From positions 36,694 through 45,080 of the forward strand of contig DPJP01000232.1 of NCBI GenBank assembly GCA_003542955.1: DNA of 8,387 nt, written 5' to 3'. This document shows, in pieces, positions 1 through 6,085 of this stretch (within the stretch, counting starts at the first letter, position 1; every line of letters begins with the position of its first letter). The position numbers were made by a program, and so were the translations under genes. This DNA is from Armatimonadota bacterium. Its GTDB lineage: Bacteria > Armatimonadota > Zipacnadia > Zipacnadales > UBA11051. The notes below the pieces were generated by a model. That model was not told the DNA's origin. It ran no database searches and was given only the letters and a program-made list of their open reading frames with translations.

Positions 1-35
1 GCAAAAAATGAATTTTCAAGACGTGACCCCAGCCG
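1..35 (+). repeat. 35-bp direct repeat, copy 1
   Basis: This stretch matches positions 330-364 in the same orientation with only two differences, at window positions 3 (A versus G) and 23 (G versus C). The core contains TGAATTTTCAAGAC followed by TGACCCCAGCCG. Similarity stops abruptly after base 35. The left limit is unknown because the window starts here. From memory, closely similar CAAGACCTGACCCC strings recur near transposase remnants in unrelated bacteria, so a mobile-element end or dispersed intergenic repeat is the best guess. Confidence 0.8.
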
Positions 36-329
36 GACGTAACCCCGTTACAGACCGATTCTGACGAGACAGCGGGTAATCGGGGCGAATCCACCGCCTG
101 CGCGGTTACTACTTCCGTCTTTTCTGGTATTTCTGCGCTGGTGATTGAGAGGCGCGAGGGCGACTGCGGGGACGGACGATACCCCATGCACGCCGACGTC
201 ACAGCTCGCACCAGTGCCTGACCTTGGCGCAATGAGGCCCTGTGCAATCGGGGCTCATCGGCCTAATGCCCGTGGGGAACGGCTGACCCCCGCATGAGGG
301 GATCACTGCGGTCGCGATGCCATGCGAGA
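36..329. other. gene-free spacer between the two repeat copies
   Basis: I see no credible coding region in this stretch. The only sizeable open frame, on the minus strand at 199-399, has no recognisable protein pattern and runs through the repeat. There is one weak imperfect hairpin around 284-305 (TGACCCC / GGGGATCA) without a following T-run. No convincing promoter boxes, tRNA fold or transposase remnant was found. It could be the body of a small non-autonomous element bounded by the direct repeats, or simply decayed intergenic DNA. Confidence 0.5.
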
Positions 330-364
330 GCGAAAAATGAATTTTCAAGACCTGACCCCAGCCG
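330..364 (+). repeat. 35-bp direct repeat, copy 2
   Basis: Second copy of the repeat at 1-35, 33 of 35 bases identical and in the same orientation. It ends 3 bp before the ribosome binding site of the endonuclease III gene, so it lies where a promoter or 5' leader would be expected. Its reading frame is open into nth (coding for KNEFSRPDP), which creates a spurious N-terminal extension if the gene is called from the first ATG at 294. Confidence 0.8.
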
Positions 365-367
365 TAC

Positions 368-373
368 AAGGAG
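368..373 (+). promoter_or_regulatory. Shine-Dalgarno of nth
   Basis: AAGGAG lies 10 nt before the ATG at 384. It decides the start: the upstream in-frame ATG at 294 has no such site and its extra residues are encoded by the dispersed repeat. Confidence 0.65.
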
Positions 374-383
374 CTACGAAGCA

Positions 384-1049
384 ATGCCCAGAGAAGCAAG
401 GGCTCAGACTACCGAACGAGCGGCGAAGATACTCAAGGCACTCCGCGACGAATATGGTGCAGTTCACAGCGCCCTCCGCTATGAAGACCCGTGGGAGCTG
501 CTCGTGGCGACCATTCTGTCCGCGCAGTGCACCGATGTGCGCGTGAACGAGGTCACGCCGGAGCTGTTCAAGAAGTATCCCACGATCGAGCACTTCGCCA
601 AGGCGGACGTGGAAGAGATCGAGATGATTGTCCGCCCGACCGGCTTCTACCGCAACAAGGCCAGGGCTATCCACGAGTCCGCGGGCCAGATCATGGCCGA
701 CTTCGGCGGCGAGATGCCCGACACCATGGAGGAGCTGACGCAAATGCGCGGCGTCGCCCGCAAGACCGCCAGCGTTGTACTGCAGGAGGTCATCAAGCCC
801 GAGGGACCGCATGACGGCGTTGTCGTCGATACGCACGTGCAGCGGCTGTCACGGCGCATGGGCCTGGTCCCCGCCACATGGGAGAATCCCGACAAAATCG
901 AGAAGCGCCTGATGGAGATCTACCCGCGGGAGGAATGGAACCTCGCGTTTGTGTTCATAGAGCACGGGAGAGCCGTCTGCATAGCGCGCAAGGCCAGATG
1001 CGCGGAGTGCATCGTGAACCACCTGTGCCTCCGGCGCGGGGTTCAATGA
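384..1049 (+). CDS. nth: Endonuclease III (DNA glycosylase/AP lyase, 4Fe-4S)
   Basis: Base-excision repair enzyme that removes oxidised pyrimidines and cleaves the abasic site by beta-elimination. The 221-residue product has the usual family length. Visible landmarks: the ILSAQCTD segment (residues 44-51); the helix-hairpin-helix MRGVARKTASVVL (121-133) with the expected catalytic lysine K127; the catalytic aspartate D149 in VVVDTHVQRLS; and a complete C-terminal iron-sulfur ligand set, C199-x6-C206-x2-C209-x5-C215. The loop between the HhH and the catalytic Asp (KPEGPHDG) looks a few residues longer than in the E. coli enzyme. Start chosen at 384 because of the AAGGAG site and because homologues begin here; the frame is open upstream to 294 only through repeat DNA. 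The next gene starts 37 nt downstream on the same strand. Confidence 0.95.
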   Translation: MPREARAQTTERAAKILKALRDEYGAVHSALRYEDPWELLVATILSAQCTDVRVNEVTPELFKKYPTIEHFAKADVEEIEMIVRPTGFYRNKARAIHESAGQIMADFGGEMPDTMEELTQMRGVARKTASVVLQEVIKPEGPHDGVVVDTHVQRLSRRMGLVPATWENPDKIEKRLMEIYPREEWNLAFVFIEHGRAVCIARKARCAECIVNHLCLRRGVQ

Positions 1050-1086
1050 CGCGGCCCACACACTTCAGTGACATGACGGTGACATC

Positions 1087-2205
1087 ATGGCCCAGGCAAT
1101 GATCGGCAGGCCGATCCAGGACATCGACACCCCCGCGCTGCTGGTAGACTACACGATCCTCGAGCGGAACATACAGCGGCTACAGAAGCTCAGCGAGGAC
1201 GCGCGGCTGGCGGTGCGGCCGCACATGAAGGCCCACAAGACCCCGCAGGTCGCCCACATCCAGCTCCGGGCAGGGGCCATCGGCCTCACCTGCGCGAAGA
1301 TCGCCGAGGCGGAGGCGATGGCCGATGCCGGTGTAGACGAGTTGCTGATCGCCAACAGCATCGTCGGCGAGACGAAGATGCGGCGGCTCGTGGCACTGGC
1401 GAAGCGTGTCCCGCGGCTGCTTGTGGCCGTCGAGAGCCTTGTCTCCGCGGCGCAGATCGACGCGGCGTTTTGCGCGCGGGGCATGACAATCGACACCGTC
1501 ATTGAGCTCGACATCGGCTCGCACCGCGCCGGCGTGCTGCCCGAGAGCGCGGTCGAGTTCGCCCGCGGGTTGGCGGAGTACGGTGCACTCAACACCGTCG
1601 GCGTCATGGGCTATGCCGGGGGGCTGATGTATGGCGCCCGGACTGAAGAAGAGCGGCTCGAGGCCGCAGCCGAGGAGGGCCGGCGACTCGGGGCAGTCGC
1701 GGCCGAGTTGCGTGCCGCCGGCTTCCGTATTGACATCATCTCCGGCGGTGGCACGCCGACTGCAGGGAGGTATCGCGAGGGCTGCGGGCTCACCGAGGTC
1801 CGCTGCGGGACCTATTGCCTCAACGATCATAACCAGGTCGACCTCGGAGCCTGCACAGTCGAGGACGTAGCCGCGACGGTGCTCTCAACCGTGGTCGCCG
1901 TGCCTGCAGATGACCGCATCATCATCGATGCGGGAACCAAGTCGCTCGACCAGGCCGTCGGCCCGCTGACGGAGGGCTACGGGTGGGTCAAAGGCCACGA
2001 GGGCGGCAATGTGCACAAGATCAATGACGAACACGGTTACATCGACCGGAAGCGGCTCGTTGGCGATCTTCAGATAGGGCAGAAGGTCGAGATCATCCCT
2101 CCGCGCATCTGCACCTGCCTGAATCTGTACGACGGGATGTACGTGTTTGAGGGCGATCGCGTAGTAGATGTCTGGCGCATCACTGCGCGGGGCGCGAATC
2201 AGTAG
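1087..2205 (+). CDS. D-threonine aldolase / D-serine dehydratase-family PLP enzyme (alanine racemase-like fold III)
   Basis: 372 residues, typical length for the family. It opens with the DTPALLVDYTILERNI strand-helix typical of fold-type III PLP enzymes. The probable Schiff-base lysine is K48 in RPHMKAHKT. Other landmarks are GLTCAKIAEAEAM, ELDIGSHRAG, the phosphate-binding ISGGGTPT, EVRCGTYCLND and DAGTKSLDQ. The C-terminal beta domain holds DEHG and the segment IIPPRICTCLNLYDG. Known members cleave D-threonine or other D-3-hydroxyamino acids to glycine plus an aldehyde, or deaminate D-serine, and need a divalent metal. In those enzymes the last segment usually reads P-x-H-x-C/D, with His and Cys/Asp as metal ligands. 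Here the His position is R340 (codon CGC at 2104-2106) while C342 is kept, so metal use and the exact reaction are uncertain. No strong Shine-Dalgarno is visible; M5 (1099) is an alternative start. It lies 37 nt after nth and is probably co-transcribed. Confidence 0.85.
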   Translation: MAQAMIGRPIQDIDTPALLVDYTILERNIQRLQKLSEDARLAVRPHMKAHKTPQVAHIQLRAGAIGLTCAKIAEAEAMADAGVDELLIANSIVGETKMRRLVALAKRVPRLLVAVESLVSAAQIDAAFCARGMTIDTVIELDIGSHRAGVLPESAVEFARGLAEYGALNTVGVMGYAGGLMYGARTEEERLEAAAEEGRRLGAVAAELRAAGFRIDIISGGGTPTAGRYREGCGLTEVRCGTYCLNDHNQVDLGACTVEDVAATVLSTVVAVPADDRIIIDAGTKSLDQAVGPLTEGYGWVKGHEGGNVHKINDEHGYIDRKRLVGDLQIGQKVEIIPPRICTCLNLYDGMYVFEGDRVVDVWRITARGANQ

Positions 2206-2227
2206 AGTGTACAAGTTCAGCCGCATA

Positions 2228-2233
2228 AAGAGG
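2228..2233 (+). promoter_or_regulatory. Shine-Dalgarno supporting the TTG start at 2241
   Basis: AAGAGG lies 7 nt before TTG at 2241. It would work on a transcript reading through from the aldolase gene. It lies upstream of the promoter at 2241-2270, so a transcript from that promoter would lack it. Confidence 0.5.
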
Positions 2234-2240
2234 TCTTAAC

Positions 2241-2270
2241 TTGACAACGGATTCCCGTGACTCCTATACT
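2241..2270 (+). promoter_or_regulatory. Near-consensus sigma70 promoter overlapping the start of the R3H ATPase gene
   Basis: TTGACA (2241-2246), an 18-bp spacer, then TATACT (2265-2270). The -35 box is a perfect hexamer and the -10 has one mismatch (TATACT for TATAAT). Expected initiation is near 2277, only about 3 nt before the in-frame ATG at 2280, which would give a leaderless or nearly leaderless mRNA. The TTG of the -35 box is also the alternative translation start. Confidence 0.6.
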
Positions 2271-3830
2271 CGACACAGAATGACTGATGCAGCCGATGTC
2301 CTCATCGCAGACGCAGTCACAGACGACATGGAGCAACTCCTCGCTGTACTGCCCCAGCGGGCCCAGACCCGTCTTGCCGAGCACCATCGCTTGAGCGACC
2401 TCATCGAGGTTGTTCTGGACCTCGGCAGACCGATGGAGGCCCGTTTCCCTGACGGCTTCGACGTCCTCGGCAGCGATCCCGTCACGCGCGAAGACATGGA
2501 ATTCGTCGTCGGCAACATCGGCGAGTTCGATCGCGACAACAGGGCGGGGATCGAGCGCACCCTGCACCGGATCTCGGCCATCCGCAATCGCCATTCAGAC
2601 ATCGTTGGCCTGACCTGCCGAGTAGGGAGAGCCGTTCAGGGCACGATCGACATCATTCGCGATGTCATCGAGACGGGCGACAGCATCCTCTTCATGGGTC
2701 CCCCCGGTATCGGCAAGACGACGAAGCTGCGCGAAGTGGCGCGCGTGCTGGCCTCGGAGATGCAGCGTCGGGTCGTCATCGTCGATACCAACAACGAAAT
2801 CGCGGGTGATGGTGACATCCCTCACCCGGCCATCGGGCGTGCGCGCCGCATGCAGGTGCCCAACGGCTGCAAGCAGCACGATATCATGATCCAGGCCGTT
2901 GAGAACCACATGCCCGAGGTCATCATCGTCGACGAGATCGGCAACGAGGCGGAGACCGCCGCCGCGCGCACCATCGCCGAGCGCGGCGTGCAGCTCGTCG
3001 CCACCGCCCACGGCAACGAGATCCAGAATCTCATGGCCAACCCGACCCTGTGCGACCTCATCGGCGGCATCGAGGCGGTTACGCTGGGTGACGACGAGGC
3101 GCGGCGGCGCGGCAGCCAGAAGATCGTGCTCGAGCGCCGGGCGCAGCCGACCTTCGAGATCGCCGTGCAGCTTGAGAGCATCCACCGGCTTGCCATCCAC
3201 CACGATGTCGCCAACACGGTGGACCGTCTGCTGCTGGGGAAGGTCGCCGAGCCCGAGGTGCGCGAGGTCAGGCCCGACGGCAGGGTCGAGGTCGTCGCCA
3301 GAGCCCAACTCGAACTGCTCAGTGTCGAGCGGGAGAACCCGGCCGCCGAGCGGCTGCGCACCGAGATACGTCATGCGCAGGAGGCCGTCTCCGGGCGCAA
3401 GCTGTTCATCAAGGGAGTCACGCGCGGGAAGGTCGAGAAGGCGATCCGCGCGCTACGGGGCAATCTCACCATCATCTCCGACCCCTTCGAGGCGGACCTG
3501 CTGCTGTCGTCGAAGAACTACGCCGACGAGGTGGCAGCCTTCAGCAGCATGGAGCGACCGATGCTCACCGTCCGCAGCAATACCTACACGCAGATCTACG
3601 AGGCGCTGCGGGAGGTCATGGCTCCCGCGGCCGGCTCGCTCGAGGAGTTCGCCCTGCAGGAGGTCCTCGACGCCATCGACCAGGCCGCGCGCACCAACGA
3701 GCCCGTCGAGCTGCTGCCGCAGAACGCCTACGTGAGGCGGCTGCAGCATGAGACGGCCAACAAGCACCAGTTCCGCTCCGGCTCCATCGGCAGGGAGCCC
3801 CGCCGCAGGGTGATGATCTACCCGGACTGA
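2241..3830 (+). CDS. AAA ATPase with C-terminal R3H domain (Ycf45 / SpoIIIAA-like)
   Basis: 529 residues from TTG, or 516 from the ATG at 2280. The order is an N-terminal region (VTDDMEQLLAVLP, 27-38), a SpoIIIAA/secretion-type ATPase core, and a C-terminal R3H domain. Walker A is GPPGIGKTT (153-161). Walker B is VIIVDEIGNE (227-236) with D231 and E232. The core then has VATAHGNEIQNLMANP (253-268). A linker follows, with KLFIKGVTRGKVEKAIRAL (387-405) and a small region around 430-460. The last 40 residues carry the R3H pattern: R499-x3-H503 in YVRRLQHETANKHQ, ending RRVMIYP. R3H domains bind single-stranded nucleic acid. Homologues occur in cyanobacteria, plastids (Ycf45), Thermus and several other phyla, and their cellular role is not firmly settled. 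The start is ambiguous: TTG 2241 has a Shine-Dalgarno, while ATG 2280 sits just past a strong promoter. The gene ends 16 nt from a convergent gene. Confidence 0.9.
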   Translation: MTTDSRDSYTRHRMTDAADVLIADAVTDDMEQLLAVLPQRAQTRLAEHHRLSDLIEVVLDLGRPMEARFPDGFDVLGSDPVTREDMEFVVGNIGEFDRDNRAGIERTLHRISAIRNRHSDIVGLTCRVGRAVQGTIDIIRDVIETGDSILFMGPPGIGKTTKLREVARVLASEMQRRVVIVDTNNEIAGDGDIPHPAIGRARRMQVPNGCKQHDIMIQAVENHMPEVIIVDEIGNEAETAAARTIAERGVQLVATAHGNEIQNLMANPTLCDLIGGIEAVTLGDDEARRRGSQKIVLERRAQPTFEIAVQLESIHRLAIHHDVANTVDRLLLGKVAEPEVREVRPDGRVEVVARAQLELLSVERENPAAERLRTEIRHAQEAVSGRKLFIKGVTRGKVEKAIRALRGNLTIISDPFEADLLLSSKNYADEVAAFSSMERPMLTVRSNTYTQIYEALREVMAPAAGSLEEFALQEVLDAIDQAARTNEPVELLPQNAYVRRLQHETANKHQFRSGSIGREPRRRVMIYPD

Positions 3831-3846
3831 TCACGTCCTCCGCCAG

Positions 3847-4422
3847 CTAATCTGCGACGCCGAAGTCCAGCCTGGAATCCAGCTTGGCACCGGCTGCGGG
3901 GAATGGCCGCCGGTAGATGCCCCTGAATACGGTGTCTAGCGTCTGGATTGCCGCCTGCAGGAAGCGCTCAACGTCTCTCACGGTGAGAGGTACCAGTTCC
4001 CTCGCGTGGACGATGTCGTTCCTGAGGGCCAGACCCTCGTTTAGCTGCCCCCAACTGGACTGCGAGCGATCATATGGCCTGCCCGCGAACAGGCGATATG
4101 CAACCACGATACGGTCAGCTAAGCGACTCATCTTGAGGGCGGCCCGATTGATTGTGTGCGTCCCGTCAGCATTGAGTTCGATCTCGCTCTCGACAAGCAT
4201 GGCCATGGCCACCAGCGAGTAGTTCGACGCGCTCGGCGCATCGGCGAACTCAGCGGCTATGGAGGCTATGAAGGCCTCGAGACTGGCAGCGCCCAGTAGG
4301 AGGGCCGCGCGGAGATACGCTGTTGCGCCCTCCGGATCGCTGCCCTCACAACCCTTGGCCAGCTCCAGGAAGCGCTTGGCTTCGTCCAGGTATCGCTCGC
4401 CCGCCTCGTGCGCACCTGTCAT
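3847..4422 (-). CDS. Small HEPN-like protein (predicted RNase-type R-x4-H motif)
   Basis: 191 residues and predicted mostly helical. The decisive feature is RNDIVH at residues 134-139, inside LNEGLALRNDIVHAREL. It fits the R-x4-6-H catalytic motif of HEPN domains, here with the R-N-D form common in RiboL-PSP- and MAE-type HEPN families. The N-terminal half has two long helices (YLDEAKRFLELAKG, then AYLRAALLLGAASLEAFIA), as in HEPN four-helix bundles. HEPN proteins are often metal-independent RNases in toxin-antitoxin and antiviral systems, but some are non-catalytic, so activity is inferred. The start ATG overlaps the stop of the upstream ParB/DGQHR-like gene by 4 nt (ATGA, 4419-4422), which implies translational coupling. 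No independent Shine-Dalgarno is visible. The C-terminus (about residues 170-191) lies beyond the domain. It converges with the R3H ATPase gene. Confidence 0.7.
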   Translation of the reverse strand: MTGAHEAGERYLDEAKRFLELAKGCEGSDPEGATAYLRAALLLGAASLEAFIASIAAEFADAPSASNYSLVAMAMLVESEIELNADGTHTINRAALKMSRLADRIVVAYRLFAGRPYDRSQSSWGQLNEGLALRNDIVHARELVPLTVRDVERFLQAAIQTLDTVFRGIYRRPFPAAGAKLDSRLDFGVAD

Positions 4423-5681
4423 CGGGCTCGGCTCTCGACCTTCTGTTGCTCCAATAGAGCGGCCTTCGTATGGTAGCGAGCCAGAGCAACATCAATATCC
4501 TTCTTGCTTGGCCTTCCTCCGTGCTCTGCCATTGCGTAGAACAACTCAGCCATACGTCCGCACTCGCGTGGGTCCGTGCGATACCCGAGGCCGCGGTAGG
4601 TGGCCGGGTCGGTCTTGTGCCGGGCCTTGGCCAGCCCCTCTGCATTGAGGGGATCCCCTCCCTTGGCGTCCGCAAGCGAGTAGTGACGCCTCAGCCGTGT
4701 CTTGTTGGCCTGGAGCACTCCCGCGACGAAGGCCCAAGCTGAGAGGACCGCTCGGTTCATAGCCTTCTCGGCGAAATCCGTCTTGTTCCGTCCGCCCTTG
4801 CCACCAGTGAAGGCCGCGCGCTGTGCCTCCATGAGCCGCACGAACTCCCTAGCTGCCGTCGACAGCTGGGCGCTTTTCCAGAGGTCGGGGTTTGCTTGCT
4901 TCACCCGCTCGTAGTCATCGTCCTGTTTGAAGCCAGTTCCGCAGATCACGGGCGTCGTCTCGACCTTCTCGAAGCCCTCTGGGTCGATGCTCATACCAAT
5001 GTAGAAGTTGGTTATGAATGTCCTGGCATAGCGCACCGTGAAAGGGCCTCCGCGTTGGTACCTGTCAGCAAAGTCCTGGCCTGAGACTAGAAGCCCTGTG
5101 GACTGGCACCAATCCCGTAACTCGGGACCCAACCTCGTCTCGTACATCCTGTCCAAGAGGTCTGCTGAAACGTCGATGTTTGTGTTGGAGATCAGTTGAA
5201 CGTCGAGGCGCTGGTCCTTGTTGAGGCCGAAGTACACTTTCACGCCGTGGACCTCCTCGACACCATCGGCGAGTCCCTTCTCGATCGCGGACCACCTATG
5301 CTGTCCGCCAATGATCTTCAGTGGCTTGTCTGTATCCAGATCCTTGGTGTACTCCGCCACTAGATTGCTGAATGCACGACGGCCGAGTGCGTCGTCAATC
5401 ATCTTCCGGTATTCAGGGCTCGTGCTGACGATTTCGCGGTTGGCTCGGTAGTCCTCCTGCTCCTCGGGGTCGAGCGGAACGTCAGTCGTAGACAGTGCCA
5501 CCAGAGGTCCAGCTTGCAGATGGCACTCCGTGAACCAAGCCCCAGTCCTGTTATCACGCAGCAGCACAATGGGCACATCTATGCTAGCCTCATGCGGTTG
5601 AAGGCTCTTGATGAAGCCATTGATGAGAGCAATGATCTTCCTGGGGGGCGTCCGGCCTGCGCCGCTGGCGAAGCCCTGCAT
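4419..5681 (-). CDS. ParB/Srx-fold DGQHR-like protein
   Basis: 420 residues. Motif LKIIGGQHRWSAIEKG (121-136) carries GGQHR at 125-129, the signature of DGQHR-type (DndB-like) and ParB/sulfiredoxin-fold proteins. It is followed by VQLISNTNIDVSADLLDRMY (161-180), which resembles the Asn/Thr segment after the motif in that group. The first about 110 residues include PIVLLRDNRTGAWF and the region before the motif; the C-terminal half is mainly helical and matches nothing I recognise, ending in a charged PSKKDIDVALARYHTKAALLEQQ segment. DndB regulates DNA phosphorothioation and ParB-fold proteins can bind CTP or DNA or act as nucleases; which applies here cannot be told. The start is well supported by AGGAGGT. 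It is the first gene of a two-gene operon with the HEPN gene, pointing to a shared function (regulator, sensor or antitoxin-like partner). Confidence 0.7.
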   Translation of the reverse strand: MQGFASGAGRTPPRKIIALINGFIKSLQPHEASIDVPIVLLRDNRTGAWFTECHLQAGPLVALSTTDVPLDPEEQEDYRANREIVSTSPEYRKMIDDALGRRAFSNLVAEYTKDLDTDKPLKIIGGQHRWSAIEKGLADGVEEVHGVKVYFGLNKDQRLDVQLISNTNIDVSADLLDRMYETRLGPELRDWCQSTGLLVSGQDFADRYQRGGPFTVRYARTFITNFYIGMSIDPEGFEKVETTPVICGTGFKQDDDYERVKQANPDLWKSAQLSTAAREFVRLMEAQRAAFTGGKGGRNKTDFAEKAMNRAVLSAWAFVAGVLQANKTRLRRHYSLADAKGGDPLNAEGLAKARHKTDPATYRGLGYRTDPRECGRMAELFYAMAEHGGRPSKKDIDVALARYHTKAALLEQQKVESRAR

Positions 5682-5686
5682 GCGCG

Positions 5687-5693
5687 ACCTCCT
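5687..5693 (-). promoter_or_regulatory. Shine-Dalgarno of the ParB/DGQHR-like gene
   Basis: Minus strand reads AGGAGGT, a perfect anti-16S match, 5 nt before ATG at 5681. It fixes the start of this gene. I could not identify a convincing -10/-35 pair further upstream on the minus strand. Confidence 0.8.
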
Positions 5694-5780
5694 AAGCGAT
5701 AAGTCTGGTACACACTAGCAGCAGGTTCTCCGCCAAACGGGAGATTCCTGCCGTGCCCGACAGGGGTAGTCTGGGGCTGA

Positions 5781-5802
5781 GCGCTTCACGGCCAGGAAGC
5801 GC
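5781..5802. repeat. Perfect 7-bp inverted repeat
   Basis: GCGCTTC (5781-5787) and GAAGCGC (5796-5802) are exact reverse complements separated by 8 bp. There is no T-run on either side. It is a possible protein-binding site between the divergent genes. Confidence 0.5.
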
Positions 5803-5830
5803 CTAGGGCCCGCGACGGTTGGCGAAAGCA

Positions 5831-5874
5831 GGTGGTGCGGATCTGGCCGAGACGCTGCCTGCGCGCCGCCCACC
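5831..5874. repeat. Imperfect long-loop inverted repeat
   Basis: GGTGGTGCGG (5831-5840) pairs with CCGCCCACC (5866-5874) with a one-base bulge. The arms are separated by 25 bp and end about 18 bp before the -35 box at 5893, a suitable place for an upstream regulator site. Confidence 0.35.
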
Positions 5875-5892
5875 AACGCGTAACAGGGATGA

Positions 5893-5922
5893 TTGACAGG
5901 AAATGGCGTAGCGTGGTATAAC
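5893..5922 (+). promoter_or_regulatory. Near-consensus sigma70 promoter of the ATPase-effector gene
   Basis: TTGACA (5893-5898), an 18-bp spacer, and TATAAC (5917-5922). It has the same hexamer quality and spacing as the promoter at 2241-2270. Initiation would be near 5929, giving a 5' leader of about 155 nt before the ATG at 6086. No other comparable hexamer pair was seen between the divergent genes on this strand. Confidence 0.65.
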
Positions 5923-5954
5923 AGCATTGTGGCGGGGCAGCACTGATGTGCCAT

Positions 5955-5985
5955 GCGCGCGTTGGGCCGTGCGGCATTCGCGCGC
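5955..5985 (+). repeat. Strong GC hairpin in the 5' leader
   Basis: GCGCGCG (5955-5961) and CGCGCGC (5979-5985) form a perfect 7-bp stem. Inside it GCC/GGC (5966-5968 / 5973-5975) can make a short second stem closed by a 4-nt loop. It sits about 25 nt after the predicted transcription start. There is no U-run, so it is not a standard terminator. Confidence 0.5.
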
Positions 5986-6044
5986 CCCCTCCACGTTCGG
6001 GCAAGATGAGCCCCCATGCTGCGGTGTGCAGCAAGCCATAGCCG

Positions 6045-6071
6045 CCGCGTTTGTGGGTATCAATCACGCGG
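6045..6071 (+). repeat. Hairpin just upstream of the ATPase start codon
   Basis: CCGCGT (6045-6050) and ACGCGG (6066-6071) form a perfect 6-bp stem, which can be extended by TTG/CAA (6051-6053 / 6061-6063) across a 2-nt bulge. It ends 14 nt before ATG 6086 and touches the weak Shine-Dalgarno-like GGTGAT (6074-6079), so it could affect ribosome access. Confidence 0.4.
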
Positions 6072-6085
6072 ATGGTGATACGAGA

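Larger units (their letters stand above)
5694..5892. other. Divergent intergenic region with inverted repeats
   Basis: About 200 bp between the minus-strand operon and the plus-strand promoter hold no credible gene. An imperfect palindrome lies at 5747-5764 (CCTGCCG ... CGACAGG), and two clearer inverted repeats follow and are listed separately. None is followed by a T-run, so they look more like operator sites or structured RNA than terminators. Any control of both divergent transcription units would have to sit here. Confidence 0.45.

Noticed and set aside
284..305. Hairpin TGACCCC / GGGGATCA as a terminator
   Set aside because: The stem is short with a bulge and no T-run follows; not distinguishable from chance in GC-rich DNA.
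1069..1085. GTGACAT direct repeat before the aldolase-like gene
   Set aside because: Two 7-bp copies 10 bp apart with no promoter context; too short to interpret.
1180..1830. 216-codon minus-strand frame
   Set aside because: Antisense shadow of the aldolase-like gene, without family motifs.
2595..3374. 259-codon minus-strand frame
   Set aside because: Antisense to the R3H ATPase core with its Walker motifs; no recognisable domain.
2899..3735. 278-codon plus-strand frame
   Set aside because: A +1-shifted shadow of the R3H ATPase, with a Ser/Arg/Pro-rich composition typical of frame-shifted GC-rich code.
4259..4648. 129-codon plus-strand frame
   Set aside because: It spans the overlap of two better-supported minus-strand genes; low-complexity Ser/Arg/Pro content.
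5946..6042. Possible leader peptide starting at ATG 5946
   Set aside because: A short Pro/Arg/Cys-rich frame without a ribosome binding site or attenuator-like codon runs; no support beyond being open.
6053..6085. Upstream GTG (6053) as the ATPase start
   Set aside because: It lies inside a predicted hairpin, has no Shine-Dalgarno, and the added residues look non-coding; ATG 6086 fits the family N-terminus better.
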